Shown one piece after another: positions 1 to 8,985 of a DNA stretch of 57,047 nucleotides (positions within the stretch are counted from its first letter, which is position 1; the number at the start of each line of letters is the position of its first letter). The notes below the pieces were generated by a model. The model was not told the origin of the DNA and searched no databases. It saw only the letters and a list, made by a program, of their open reading frames with translations. The translations under genes and the position numbers were made by a program. Where the stretch lies: the NCBI RefSeq assembly GCF_000332055.1, contig NZ_ALVZ01000210.1:1-57047 (forward strand), written 5' to 3'. The stretch is from Xenococcus sp. PCC 7305 (GTDB taxonomy: Bacteria; Cyanobacteriota; Cyanobacteriia; Cyanobacteriales; Xenococcaceae).

Positions 1-1479
1 CTCGATGGTGGCGCCGGCTATGACACTGTCGATTACACAGATTTTGGTCAAGCTGTAACCCTCACTCCCAGCGGAATTGTCGAGAAGGCCAATGGCCACA
101 GTGATCTTTTGATTAATGTCGAGAAAATTGTCGGTGCAGTAGGACAAGATAATAAAATCGATGCGCTTTCAGCCTCTGGGGATTCGGTTTATCTTGATGC
201 AGATCTATCAGCTAATAGACTGACAGTAAAAGGTATTGCCGGGCTAGGAGATCTTAACTTTGAAGTTGAAAACTTTCGCCACATATCCGGGACCAATCAG
301 TCAGATAGGATGATTGGCAATGATGATAACAATATTCTTGAAGGTTATGACGGCAGTGATACACTCGATGGTGGGGCAGGCTATGACACTGTCGATTACA
401 CAGATTTTGGTCAAGCTGTAACCCTCACTCCCAGCGGAATTGTTGAGAAGGCGAATGGCCACAGCGATCTTTTGATTAATGTCGAGAAAATTGTTGGTGC
501 AGTTGGGCAAGATAATAAACTCGATGCGCTTTCAGCCTCTGGGGATTCGGTTTATCTTGATGCAGATCTATCGACTAACCGACTGACTGTAAAAGGTATT
601 TCTGGACTAGGAGATCTTAACTTTGAGGTGTTGCACTTCCGTAATCTGTCGGGGACCAATCAATCAGACATCATGAGTGGCAATGATGATAACAATATTC
701 TTGAAGGTCATGATGGCAATGACATTATGTATGCAGGTTTGGGAAATGACACTCTAGACGGTGGTGGATATTTCGATACTGTTGATTATAGAAACTATGG
801 TCAGGCTATAACTATTACTCCGACTGGAGTTGTTGAGAAGGCTAATGGTCAAAATGATCTTTTAATTAATGTCGAAAAGATTGTCGGGGCAGTTGCTCAA
901 GAAAATAAGATTGATGCGATTTCAGTTTTTGGAGATGCGGTTTATCTTGATGCAGATTTGTCTGCTAATAGACTTACGGTTAAAGGGATCGCTGAACTGG
1001 GAGATCTTAACTTTGAGGTGGTAAATTTTCGTCATCTATCGGGAACAAATCAATCAGATAAAATGATTGGAAATGATAGTAACAATATTTTCGAAGGTTA
1101 TGATGGTAGTGACACGCTCGATGGTGGAGCCGGTTATGACACAGTCGATTATACGGAGTTTGGTCAGGCTGTAACAGTTACTCCCACTGGGATTGTTAAG
1201 AAGGCCAATGGTCACAGTGATCTTTTAATTAATGTCGAGAAAATTGTTGGTGCTACAGGACAATCTAATAAAATTGATGCTAGTTCTGCTCCAGCTGATA
1301 CGGTTAACCTCTATGTAGATTTATCCTTGGAACAGCTTCTTGTCAAAGATATTCCTGTCATTGGAGAGCAAGATTTTCAGGTAGTAAATTTCCTGAATGT
1401 TTCAGGGACAAATCAAGCAGATACAATTATTGGTGATTCCCATAGCAATATTCTTGAAGGAAATGGCGGCAACGATATC
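1..1479 (+). repeat. Intragenic tandem repeat, 363-390 bp modules of the RTX gene
   Basis: Three complete module copies and the start of a diverged fourth lie end to end. Copies starting at 1 and 364 are nearly identical at DNA level, with long runs unchanged and many differences at third codon positions. The copies from 754 and 1117 are more diverged. This pattern indicates a recent duplication inside the gene. Confidence 0.85.
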
Positions 1480-1779
1480 TTGAGCGGTTCTAGTCAAAAT
1501 TATTACGCAGCTGAAATTGATATTGTGACAGGAGGAGATGGGGCGGATAAGTTTGTTTTAGGTGATTATACAGAGGCTTTTTATCAAGGTGATGGTTTTG
1601 CTAGAATCACAGATTTTGACTCGTCAGAAGGCGATCGCTTAGTTGCCTTTGGCACAGCGGAAGACTATACAATTAGTCAGTTTGAGGGAGGAGCAAATAT
1701 TTCTTACCAAGGAGATGTAGTTGCTTTTGTTGTCAATACAAACGATGTTGATCTCTATTCTGATTTTGAGTTTGTTTAA
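1..1779 (+). CDS. RTX / hemolysin-type Ca-binding repeat protein, 5' truncated by window
   Basis: The frame is open from base 1, so the true start lies outside the window; 592 residues are visible. The protein is a tandem of modules of about 121 residues. Each module carries a degenerate RTX nonapeptide stretch (LEGxDGxDTLDGGAGYD) that should bind calcium, followed by a beta-rich spacer. Module boundaries (LDGG) fall near 1, 364, 754 and 1117; the second is 9 residues longer because of an extra nonapeptide-like insert. The last 100 residues contain GGDGADKFV, ITDFDSSEGDRL and a hydrophobic/acidic end, the usual C-terminal type I secretion signal of cyanobacterial RTX proteins. Export to the surface or medium is inferred. 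No ABC exporter lies in the window. The function of the full protein cannot be told from this end. Confidence 0.88.
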   Translation, partial: LDGGAGYDTVDYTDFGQAVTLTPSGIVEKANGHSDLLINVEKIVGAVGQDNKIDALSASGDSVYLDADLSANRLTVKGIAGLGDLNFEVENFRHISGTNQSDRMIGNDDNNILEGYDGSDTLDGGAGYDTVDYTDFGQAVTLTPSGIVEKANGHSDLLINVEKIVGAVGQDNKLDALSASGDSVYLDADLSTNRLTVKGISGLGDLNFEVLHFRNLSGTNQSDIMSGNDDNNILEGHDGNDIMYAGLGNDTLDGGGYFDTVDYRNYGQAITITPTGVVEKANGQNDLLINVEKIVGAVAQENKIDAISVFGDAVYLDADLSANRLTVKGIAELGDLNFEVVNFRHLSGTNQSDKMIGNDSNNIFEGYDGSDTLDGGAGYDTVDYTEFGQAVTVTPTGIVKKANGHSDLLINVEKIVGATGQSNKIDASSAPADTVNLYVDLSLEQLLVKDIPVIGEQDFQVVNFLNVSGTNQADTIIGDSHSNILEGNGGNDILSGSSQNYYAAEIDIVTGGDGADKFVLGDYTEAFYQGDGFARITDFDSSEGDRLVAFGTAEDYTISQFEGGANISYQGDVVAFVVNTNDVDLYSDFEFV

Positions 1780-1796
1780 ACTTTTAATTAATATTT

Positions 1797-1839
1797 AACC
1801 TAAAACCTACCACCTACCACCTAAAACCTAAAACCTAAC
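1797..1839 (-). repeat. Heptamer-type repeat array (TTTTAGG family)
   Basis: On the minus strand this is a run of TTAGGTTTTAGG and GGTGGTA-type units. The TAG stop of the minus-strand gene at 1828-1830 is itself part of the array, so the last few codons (VVRF) are repeat-encoded. Confidence 0.8.
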
Positions 1840-2862
1840 TACGTCCTCAGCACTGTCCAGTAATATCTGTGGGTTGGCTTGTTCTGGTGACACGATGTTG
1901 ATTAAACCCTGAGCTTGAATTGTAACCTCTGGATTGATCAGCATGTTTCTTCCAGATACTGCTGTGGCAAGGTTAGCATCCCAAATATTGGCTAATTTGT
2001 CTCGGATTTGCTGAAATGCTTCAATATCCTTAAAGTTAACCAGAGTAAAGAAACGTTCGATTCCTTTAGTATCTACTGCCATGGCATAGACATCAAATTT
2101 TAGTTGCGGACTTTGGGGGAATTTCACTAGATTACCAGTTAGAGTTTGTTCTTGATTTTGCCATGATGAGATGGCATCGATAACTTCAAGAGGTTTTTCG
2201 GCTTGTGTATCTAGTTTGAGGTGAGTGGGGTTTTGCGGCTTCCCTTGAATTTGATAGGCTAGCTTCACAATATCTCCCCGATATAAATCCTGAGTATATT
2301 CGGTTGCCGTGACATAGATTGGTAGAATCAGGTCTTGATATTCCACAACTAACACTGCACCCTTTGCTGCGATCGCATGAACTTCTACCATCAAGCTACC
2401 CTGCTGAGTTAATTCGGCAATTAGTTGTCTTTGATAAGGGGCAAAGCCTTCTGGTTGAGCCCAAGAGTTTAAAACTTGTATGGAACTAATCGCGATATGT
2501 TGTTGTGGACTGGGATTGGCAATAAAATTGCCTTGGACACAAAGTAGGTCGTGACGATTGACTTGTTCTAAAATCTTCAGGCTTTCGCGATCGCGAGCTA
2601 GCAAAGAAAATTCGCGATGACTAAAAAAATTATTCGGCTCGCGCACAGACATGACAAACATGTTTGAGGCCCTCGCTGCACCATGAATTCTGCCGATTAA
2701 TCCTGTATTGCCTAACTCCTCAGACAAGGCTTGTAGCTCCAACCCCTGATAGACTTCAGAATGATAGCTACAGATGGGTTCATTAGACTTTAAAATTCTG
2801 GGAAAAATTACCGCTAAGATAGTAAGGCAAATCAGAAGAGCATATAAATATTTTTTGGCCAT
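1828..2862 (-). CDS. Membrane-anchored hypothetical protein
   Basis: The protein has 344 residues. It starts with an uncleaved-looking hydrophobic helix (residues about 5-21) followed by a soluble domain that should face the periplasm or lumen. I recognise no family. The soluble part is predicted beta-rich, with alternating hydrophobic stretches such as VLVVEYQDLILPIYV and repeated phrases of the type 'D.V.L.Y.I.GKP', reminiscent of OB-like or DUF-type beta domains, but this is weak. The ATG at 2862 was chosen; an in-frame TTG four codons upstream (2874) is the alternative. The gene converges on the RTX gene, and its 3' end runs into a TTTTAGG repeat array that supplies the stop codon. Confidence 0.72.
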   Translation of the reverse strand: MAKKYLYALLICLTILAVIFPRILKSNEPICSYHSEVYQGLELQALSEELGNTGLIGRIHGAARASNMFVMSVREPNNFFSHREFSLLARDRESLKILEQVNRHDLLCVQGNFIANPSPQQHIAISSIQVLNSWAQPEGFAPYQRQLIAELTQQGSLMVEVHAIAAKGAVLVVEYQDLILPIYVTATEYTQDLYRGDIVKLAYQIQGKPQNPTHLKLDTQAEKPLEVIDAISSWQNQEQTLTGNLVKFPQSPQLKFDVYAMAVDTKGIERFFTLVNFKDIEAFQQIRDKLANIWDANLATAVSGRNMLINPEVTIQAQGLINIVSPEQANPQILLDSAEDVVRF

Positions 2863-3117
2863 CAGGGATTTCAAACTAGCTGAAAAACAATTATACGGGA
2901 AATCTTAAGCGAAGAAATGTTTCCTAGACTGCTGCTCGCAATTTTCTTTTCTGTATTGGAGCTGCTTGGTTTGAATTATTGATGCAACTTCCCTATTTTC
3001 CTGGTTGACGATCCTAGGCAATTTTGTTTTCTTATAGATAAGATGACTCAAATGATATGTTAGTAAGTATAAACTCTTGAGCATAAATACCTGCCCCTGC
3101 TTTAATAATGATTAATT

Positions 3118-4008
3118 ATGAGTTCCCTAACTGCTAGTCTAATTAAACCTAATATTAATTTAGCAAATCAGACCTCTTATCGAGTGGGAGGCAATGCACA
3201 ATGGTATGCTTCCCCCAGAAATTGGTCGGAGCTAGAGACTTGTTTCTCTTGGTATCAAGACCAAGATATTCCTCTCACTCTATTGGGCGCTGGCTCTAAT
3301 TTGCTAATAAGCGATCGCGGTATTCCCGGATTGGTTCTGAGCACTCGTCATTTTCGTGATTATCAATTTGAAGAACCAAATGGCCGATTAATTGCCGATG
3401 CAGGAGAGCCGATCGCCAGGTTGGCTTGGAAGGCAGCTAAAAGGGGATGGAAAGGTCTGGAATGGGCTGTCGGGATTCCTGGAACGGTTGGCGGAGCTGT
3501 TGTAATGAATGCTGGGGCACACCGACAATGTTTGGGAGATATTTTGGTTAGTGCGACTGTCCTATCTGCCGACGGAACTTTAGAAGAACTTACCGCAGAA
3601 GATTTGGAATATAGTTATCGAACTTCCAATCTTCAAGGGAGTGACAAATTTGTAGTGCGTGCTGTTATGCAACTGCAACCTGGTTTTACTAAAGACCAAA
3701 TCATGCAAATTTCCAATGATAATTGGACTCAGCGCAAAACGACTCAGCCTTATCATTTGCCAAGTTGTGGTAGTGTTTTTCGCAATCCTGAACCCCGAGC
3801 AGCAGGATGGTTAATTGAACAGCTAGATCTCAAAGGTTATAAAATAGGTGATGCTCAAGTCGCCCATCGTCATGCCAATTTTATTCTCAATTGTGGTCAG
3901 GCAACGGCTAGTGATATTTTTAATCTAATTCGTTATGTTCAAGAGAAAGTAGAATATCATTGGTCAGTATCCTTAGAGCCAGAAGTTAAATTGGTAGGGG
4001 AATTTTAA
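3118..4008 (+). CDS. murB: UDP-N-acetylmuramate dehydrogenase
   Basis: MurB reduces UDP-GlcNAc-enolpyruvate to UDP-MurNAc with NADPH and FAD, in cytoplasmic peptidoglycan precursor synthesis. The 296-residue protein has the N-terminal FAD domain (TSYRVGG, LGAGSNLLISD near residue 60, WAVGIPGTVGGAVVMNAGA near residue 117) and the MurB C-terminal domain. Family active-site residues are visible: Arg in YSYRTS, Ser in SCGSVFRNP and the terminal Glu in LEPEVKLVGEF. The length suits the shorter MurB type. MurC, often directly upstream in cyanobacteria, is not here. The next gene on the same strand is ybaB, 154 bp on. Confidence 0.96.
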   Translation: MSSLTASLIKPNINLANQTSYRVGGNAQWYASPRNWSELETCFSWYQDQDIPLTLLGAGSNLLISDRGIPGLVLSTRHFRDYQFEEPNGRLIADAGEPIARLAWKAAKRGWKGLEWAVGIPGTVGGAVVMNAGAHRQCLGDILVSATVLSADGTLEELTAEDLEYSYRTSNLQGSDKFVVRAVMQLQPGFTKDQIMQISNDNWTQRKTTQPYHLPSCGSVFRNPEPRAAGWLIEQLDLKGYKIGDAQVAHRHANFILNCGQATASDIFNLIRYVQEKVEYHWSVSLEPEVKLVGEF

Positions 4009-4009
4009 T

Positions 4010-4049
4010 GGGCGTTGCCCACTGAAGGCAGATGGCAGATGGCAGAAGG
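4010..4049 (+). repeat. Small hairpin followed by GGCAGAT repeats after murB
   Basis: GGGC-GTT-GCCC (4010-4020) forms a 4-bp hairpin just after the murB stop, followed by heptamer units GGCAGAT/GGCAGAA (4024-4049) in the sense direction of murB. No U-tract follows, so this is not called a terminator. Confidence 0.65.
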
Positions 4050-4162
4050 AAAAGTAAACTTTTTTCATCAGCTATATTGCTTCAGCTTTCATTTAACCTG
4101 ACAATATTATCTTAAATAAGTAGCTCTATTTATTTTATAGTTTCAATAATTAATTACAGAAT

Positions 4163-4498
4163 ATGGCACCAAATCCTTTTGGAAAAATGAAAGAACTTGC
4201 TAATGCGTTCCAAAAAGCGCAAGAGGTTCAACAAGGAGCGCAAGCACTTCAAGAAGAATTAGAACAATTAGTAATTGAGGGTGCTAGTGGCAATGGTTTA
4301 GTTAAAGTAATGATGAGTGGCAATCAAGAGCCTCGGGGTGTGGAAATCTCTCCTGATGCGATCGCCCAGGGAGCAGAGGCTGTTTCGGCAATGGTAACTG
4401 AAGCAATGACTGATGCTTATACCAAGTCTACTGAAACAATGCGAGAACGCATGGAAGAGTTGACTAGCGGCTTGAATCTTCCAGGATTGGGGATGTAA
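4163..4498 (+). CDS. ybaB: YbaB/EbfC family nucleoid-associated protein
   Basis: This is a 111-residue DNA-binding protein of the YbaB/EbfC family. Members form small dimers that coat DNA. The N-terminal helix (FGKMKELANAFQKAQEVQQGAQALQEEL) begins the alpha-beta-alpha fold, and the central VEGASGNGLVKVMMSGN-like strands and C-terminal methionine-rich tail are typical. It starts at ATG 4163. It follows murB on the same strand, a common order in cyanobacteria, but the spacer of 154 bp does not prove co-transcription. GGGATGA repeats begin right after its stop. Confidence 0.93.
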   Translation: MAPNPFGKMKELANAFQKAQEVQQGAQALQEELEQLVIEGASGNGLVKVMMSGNQEPRGVEISPDAIAQGAEAVSAMVTEAMTDAYTKSTETMRERMEELTSGLNLPGLGM

Positions 4499-4500
4499 TT

Positions 4501-4534
4501 TGAGGGATGAGGGATAAAGGATAAGGGATGAGGA
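4501..4534 (+). repeat. GGGATGA heptamer repeat array
   Basis: Units of GGGATGA, GGGATAA and AGGATAA start two bases after the ybaB stop and run in its sense direction. The same family occurs at 22711-22757 and 38911-38970. Confidence 0.8.
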
Positions 4535-4736
4535 AATATAAATAAGTGTCTTCTCATTATTTTGTGGCTTCTTCTACTTTTTTAATTTGTCCTCTTTTAT
4601 TTCAAAAATCTTTAGATTGATACTTCTCGAAAAGACTAGGGAACGCAAAATAGTTTCTGGTCTTTTTTTTGTTTGACTTAATCTTCGTCATTATATATTG
4701 AGTCTAAGTCCAGTTAAGCAATTAGGAGTTATCATC

Positions 4737-5396
4737 ATGTTGAAATTTTACTATTCTCGTCTTTCGGTCAATGCTCGCCGAGTTTGGGTGACTTTACTGG
4801 AAAAGAACCTCGAATTTGAACCAATACTCATGAAACTAAGTGGTGATCAATTTCAGCCAGAATTTTTGAAATTAAATCCTTTTCACCATATTCCCGTCTT
4901 AGTTGATGTCGGTTTTTCTGTCTTTGAATCCCTGGCAATTCTCGATTACCTGGAAGCCAAATATCCTCAACCTAGTTTCATGTCTAGCAATGCTCAAGAA
5001 ATTGCGAAAATTCGGACAATTGAATTGATTACCGTCAATGAATTACCCCCAGCCTCAATTGTCTTGATGAAAGATATGTTGGAATTTGAAGTCCCATCAC
5101 CACAAATAGAAAAAGCCAAGGCAACTATGGCCACAGCTTTGCACTATTTTGAAGCTAATTTGGATGACAATAGCCCTTATTTTATCGGTGATAAGTTTAC
5201 CTATGCTGATATCGTTGCCGGCACCGCAGTTGCTTCTATTCCTTTCTTAGGAATTAGTTTAGATCCTTACATCAAAGTGAGTAAATGGTTGGATAATCTG
5301 CAACAAAGAGCTAGCTGGCAACAAACTGCCCCCACACCAGAACAAATTGAACAATCAAAAGCTGTCATGAAGGCAATTTTACAAAAAAGATCATGA
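4737..5396 (+). CDS. Glutathione S-transferase family protein
   Basis: This is a 219-residue cytosolic GST. The N-terminal thioredoxin-like domain begins LKFYYSRLSVNARRVW, with the family cis-Pro in HIPVLVD and the ES turn in VFESLAILDYLE that binds the gamma-glutamyl part of glutathione. The all-alpha C-terminal domain contains FTYADIVAG, the conserved N-capping Asp motif. ATG 4737 is preceded by AGGAG at a good distance. A TTG 13 codons upstream is also in frame but has no ribosome binding site. Substrate is not predictable; stress or detoxification is the usual inference. It ends 2 bp from the converging DUF1622 gene. Confidence 0.93.
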   Translation: MLKFYYSRLSVNARRVWVTLLEKNLEFEPILMKLSGDQFQPEFLKLNPFHHIPVLVDVGFSVFESLAILDYLEAKYPQPSFMSSNAQEIAKIRTIELITVNELPPASIVLMKDMLEFEVPSPQIEKAKATMATALHYFEANLDDNSPYFIGDKFTYADIVAGTAVASIPFLGISLDPYIKVSKWLDNLQQRASWQQTAPTPEQIEQSKAVMKAILQKRS

Positions 5397-5398
5397 AA

Positions 5399-5785
5399 TT
5401 AAGGTTGTTTGAAAGATTGTTCCTGGAGAGACTGTTCTCTGCGTTTTGACTCCTCATTGAGTTCTTGATAGAGAAAGTAGTTCAGGAAAGTCCGGATTGC
5501 TGCGATCGCCGCTAGTTTGCCCAAATCAGCGAAATTTGGATTGCCGGTTGTCGCCAGGATATCGGCTCCTAGTTGTAACTCCAGAGCCAACACTAGCCAC
5601 TTGCCGAAACCTAGTCGAATTTGGATAAAGAGATCTCTGTGGGATTTGCGATTTACGGCGATCGCTATTTTGGTAACTTGTAAAAATCCAAGCAAAATAC
5701 ATAATGCCGCGGCAGCCTCAAGGACAAACTGCATAAGAGCAATCACAAATTCTAAATGATGTTCTAGATATTCGAGCAATTCCAT
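5399..5785 (-). CDS. DUF1622 family membrane protein
   Basis: This 128-residue protein has hydrophobic segments near residues 13-38 (FVIALMQFVLEAAAALCILLG), about 58-70 and 80-100. The pattern VNRKSHRDLFIQIRLGFGKWLVLALELQLGADIL matches DUF1622, a small bacterial inner-membrane family of unknown function. The start is ATG 5785. It converges with the GST gene, so the two probably share a terminator region, although no clear hairpin is visible in the 2-bp gap. Confidence 0.85.
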   Translation of the reverse strand: MELLEYLEHHLEFVIALMQFVLEAAAALCILLGFLQVTKIAIAVNRKSHRDLFIQIRLGFGKWLVLALELQLGADILATTGNPNFADLGKLAAIAAIRTFLNYFLYQELNEESKRREQSLQEQSFKQP

Positions 5786-6114
5786 TTTTGAGAACTATTC
5801 TTGCTTTCAAGAACAAAGATACGATTATGACGGGACTGAGAGCCAGTTTACACAACAAAGATAATTTATTTTTGAGATACAAATATTATTTCTTGATAAA
5901 AGTTACCAAGCACCACACTAAGCTCAGGTAGAATTATTGAACTTCATGAAGGATCGCACATCGCTGTTCTTAAACTTATGAGATACTGCACAATCAAGAT
6001 TTATCAAGACATTTAGTTTTATTGTTGGCTCTTATTTATTTGAGAAAAGCCAGATATCGCATCCCAAAAATTTATTGCACCGCAAACCATAAAAATAAGA
6101 GGAGCGCAAACAAC
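5786..6114. other. Divergent intergenic region, 329 bp
   Basis: This spacer lies between DUF1622 (minus) and the globin-like gene (plus) and should carry both promoters. I see no RNA gene, repeat or convincing promoter. A TTG at 6022 extends the plus-strand frame but without coding character. The AGGAG about 11 bases before ATG 6115 marks the likely start. Confidence 0.5.
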
Positions 6115-7863
6115 ATGTCTTTACAAGTTGAATTGTTAGAGCAAAGTTTTAAATATATTAAGCCTTATGGAACTGAATTCATTAGTGAGTTTTACGAGAA
6201 TCTATTTGAGTCTCATCCAGAAATACAATTTCTATTAGCCAAAATCGATCCAGAAACTTCCCAACATCAGCTTTGGCATGATCTAGTTTTCGTGATCGAA
6301 AATCTACGTCAGCCCCCAATATTAGAAAATACATTTCAAGGGTTTGGGGCTAGACTTTTTACTTATGGAATATTGCCAGAACATTATCCTATGGCGAAAA
6401 ATTCTTTATTCAATACTTTTGAACAATTTTTGGGGGATGGATGGACAGCTGAATTTGCAGAAGCATGGAATATTGCTTATATTAATTTTCGGAAATTGAT
6501 GCTAGATGGAGCTGAGCAGACTCGCAAACAAATGACTGACATAAATTCCATTCCCAAATTAGACGAGACTTTTCAAGAAGAAACTATAGAATTTGAAAGT
6601 TCTGATGATTCTCTGACGACAGAAGAGTTGTTGCCAACTCCTATTCCTGCATTTTCAGACAATTCTGAAGCCGACAACATGGCAGTCGAGAATCCCGATT
6701 ATTCCGCAATAGAAGAGTTGTTGCCAACCCCTATTCCCGCATTTTCAGACAATATTGAAGAACAGGTTGAAGTTGTCACTACAGCTGATAATGCACCTCT
6801 CGAAGAATTCCTAGCCGCTCCTATTCCCGAATTAGCAGATAATCTTGAAAGCGATAAAGATGATCCCCTCGCAGAATTCCTGGATACACCTATTCCCGAA
6901 TTAGAAGAGAATCTTGCAGCGGAAATTATGAGCGTTGAGACTGCTCATGAATCCGCAAGAGAAGAGTTGTTAGTCAATCCTATTTCTGAACTTACGGACA
7001 ACCCTGAAGTGGACGATATAAACGATATAGTCAACACTGTCACTAGTGATAAAGATGATCCGCTAGCAGAATTCCTGGACGCATCTATTCCCGAATTAGA
7101 AGAGAATCTTGAAGAAAAAGTTGAATTTGCCGCAACCACTGATAATGATCCTCTTAAAGATTTGTTGGATAATGCCCCTCCAGAATTAGAAGATAACCTT
7201 GCAGAACAAGTAAGCGTTGCTAATTCTAATAATTATCTTCCTGAAGAATTCCTGCCGACTATTGTTTCCGACTTAGAAGGTGATAGCGAACCAGAAGTTG
7301 GAATGATTGCTAATGCTGATGATTTCCCGACCCAAGATATCCAAGAAACCCCTATTCTTGAGCTAGAAGAAAATCGCCTATCAGAAGAAGTTGATGTCAT
7401 TCCCAGTATTGATGATTCCCTAGTAGAAGAGGCATTAGCAGATTCTTTATCAGAATCGGTAAATATTGTGGAAGAACAAGTTATTATAGTGGAGAATACG
7501 GAAGACTCTCCAGAAAAACTCACTCTTGAAACAACTATGTCAGAATCAGATAAATCAAACCAAAATATTCCCGAAGAGGATAACAAACTGAATCAGGCTG
7601 AAGAGTCTCTAGCCGATTTATCCGAGAAACTAAAATCGGCGTCAGTTGAGCCCCATTTTACCCAGATCTTTAGTCCAGAATCACAATCACAATCACAATC
7701 AGAGTCAACTTCAACTGCAACTGCAACTGCGACGGCAACTAGACCTGTTGCTGGCGAGGAACAATATCAGCCCGAAAGTCAAACTAGTCAGTCTAAGAAA
7801 GGTCTATTGATTGGTGGTGGGGTTGCTGGGGCAATTGGAGTTCTTTTGCTGCTGCTTTTATAA
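6115..7863 (+). CDS. Globin-like domain protein with acidic repeat tail and C-terminal membrane anchor
   Basis: The protein has 582 residues. Residues 1-135 match the bacterial globin fold: YxNLFExHPE, then GAR-LFTYGILPEHYP, then an AW..AY helix and LMLDGAE. At the position of the heme-binding proximal His (normally ARH before the YG..PEHY motif) there is Leu81, so heme binding by the usual route is unlikely. Residues about 150-510 form a very acidic low-complexity region with imperfect copies of EEFLxxPIPELEENL and EELLPTPIPAFSDN. A Ser/Gln and Ala/Thr stretch follows, then a C-terminal hydrophobic segment (GLLIGGGVAGAIGVLLLLLL), so it looks tail-anchored. The ATG at 6115 is preferred over TTG 6022 because of AGGAG and because the globin begins there. 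Role unknown; sensing or scaffolding is only a guess. Confidence 0.85.
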   Translation: MSLQVELLEQSFKYIKPYGTEFISEFYENLFESHPEIQFLLAKIDPETSQHQLWHDLVFVIENLRQPPILENTFQGFGARLFTYGILPEHYPMAKNSLFNTFEQFLGDGWTAEFAEAWNIAYINFRKLMLDGAEQTRKQMTDINSIPKLDETFQEETIEFESSDDSLTTEELLPTPIPAFSDNSEADNMAVENPDYSAIEELLPTPIPAFSDNIEEQVEVVTTADNAPLEEFLAAPIPELADNLESDKDDPLAEFLDTPIPELEENLAAEIMSVETAHESAREELLVNPISELTDNPEVDDINDIVNTVTSDKDDPLAEFLDASIPELEENLEEKVEFAATTDNDPLKDLLDNAPPELEDNLAEQVSVANSNNYLPEEFLPTIVSDLEGDSEPEVGMIANADDFPTQDIQETPILELEENRLSEEVDVIPSIDDSLVEEALADSLSESVNIVEEQVIIVENTEDSPEKLTLETTMSESDKSNQNIPEEDNKLNQAEESLADLSEKLKSASVEPHFTQIFSPESQSQSQSESTSTATATATATRPVAGEEQYQPESQTSQSKKGLLIGGGVAGAIGVLLLLLL

Positions 7864-7968
7864 ATAAGTTCAATTGCCAATTTTTCCCTGGGGACTTCAT
7901 AATCTCGCTATCATGATATTAATTTTTGGTGATTCTGGGTTTCGGAATCTTTTAGCTTAATATTACGA

Positions 7969-8445
7969 ATGAAAATGATAAGAAAAAGTATTTCTCTTGT
8001 TGCGGAGGCTGTGAAGTGTCAGCTTGTGCTAATTGCAATTATTTGTACTCTCAGTCTATCTTTTGCCAGTCCTGCTCTGGCTTTTGGGACATCTCCACTA
8101 TCTGGGTTAATCACTCTTAAAGCTTTGGCTCAAGATGCAGTTCCCTATCCTACTGCGATCACAAATGGCAAACCGACTCTCCTAGAATTCTATGCTGATT
8201 GGTGCACTACTTGTCAGGGAATGTCTGGAACAATTCAAACTTTAGAGGCCAAGTATGGCGATCGCGTTAACTTAGTAATGCTAGATATTGATGATCCGCA
8301 ATGGGATAAATTGGTTCAGAGATATCGCGTTACCGGAATTCCTCAATATACTTTTTTGGATGAGTCCCAAGGCACTGTGGATACTTTGGTCGGGAAAATA
8401 CCCCAATCAATTATGGAACGATTTTTCAAACAATTAGTTAGTTAG
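7969..8445 (+). CDS. Thioredoxin-domain protein, membrane or lumenal (TxlA/HCF164-like)
   Basis: The 158-residue protein has an N-terminal hydrophobic segment (about residues 18-39, ending ALAFG, signal-peptide-like) and a thioredoxin fold with active site C79-T-T-C82 in FYADWCTTCQGM. The cis-proline is in VTGIPQYTF. The WCxxC context and export signal resemble cyanobacterial TxlA/HCF164 proteins, which pass reducing power to the lumen side for c-type cytochrome and photosystem assembly; that role here is inferred. The gene lies 14 bp upstream of a C15 peptidase gene on the same strand and is probably co-transcribed with it. Confidence 0.9.
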   Translation: MKMIRKSISLVAEAVKCQLVLIAIICTLSLSFASPALAFGTSPLSGLITLKALAQDAVPYPTAITNGKPTLLEFYADWCTTCQGMSGTIQTLEAKYGDRVNLVMLDIDDPQWDKLVQRYRVTGIPQYTFLDESQGTVDTLVGKIPQSIMERFFKQLVS

Positions 8446-8459
8446 TTAAAAGTCAAACA

Positions 8460-8963
8460 TTGTTATTATTCACCTCGTTTCAAACTTGGTTGCCTCATCA
8501 AAAATCCAATTCATCTGATGAGCTTTTAGCTATGATCCAGAAGCGGAATTTGTTATCTGCTTCTGGTTATTTCTTGCGACAACTTCCTGTAGACCGAGTC
8601 CTCGCTAGTCAAAAGGCGATCGCAACCATCAAGCGGATTAACCCACAAGGTGTTATTTGCTGCGGCATGGCAGAATCTCGACAAAATTTGACTATAGAGT
8701 CTTGTGCTAACAAAGATACAAAATGCTTATCTACTACTGTGAATTTAGTGGATTTGATGGGTAATTTGGCTGGTACTTCGATTAGTCACGATGCGGGAAA
8801 ATTTGTTTGTGAAAGCTTATATTTTGATATTTTAAGTTATCTCCAAAGTGCCAAACCCGATTTACCCTGCATTTTTGTCCATGTTCCAGTTTTTAATTCA
8901 GAAAATACAGATCTTGTACTGAAAGACTTTGAATCAATTATTAGTTATTTTCTTGTCGATTAA
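8460..8963 (+). CDS. Peptidase C15, pyroglutamyl peptidase I-like
   Basis: This family removes N-terminal pyroglutamate from peptides in the cytoplasm. The N-terminus (LLFTSFQTW..) matches the family's LVTGFEPF start, and QLPVDRV and the CCGMAESR turn are in place. The triad can be assigned as Glu80 (LTIES), Cys117 (GKFVCE) and His141 (FVHVPV), so the enzyme looks active. It is 167 residues, shorter than typical members of about 200, with the shortening between motifs. It starts at TTG 8460, just 14 bp after the thioredoxin stop; no ATG lies near the conserved N-terminus. This suggests translational coupling. Confidence 0.85.
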   Translation: MLLFTSFQTWLPHQKSNSSDELLAMIQKRNLLSASGYFLRQLPVDRVLASQKAIATIKRINPQGVICCGMAESRQNLTIESCANKDTKCLSTTVNLVDLMGNLAGTSISHDAGKFVCESLYFDILSYLQSAKPDLPCIFVHVPVFNSENTDLVLKDFESIISYFLVD

Positions 8964-8985
8964 ATCTCGCATCGCGATCGCTAAC

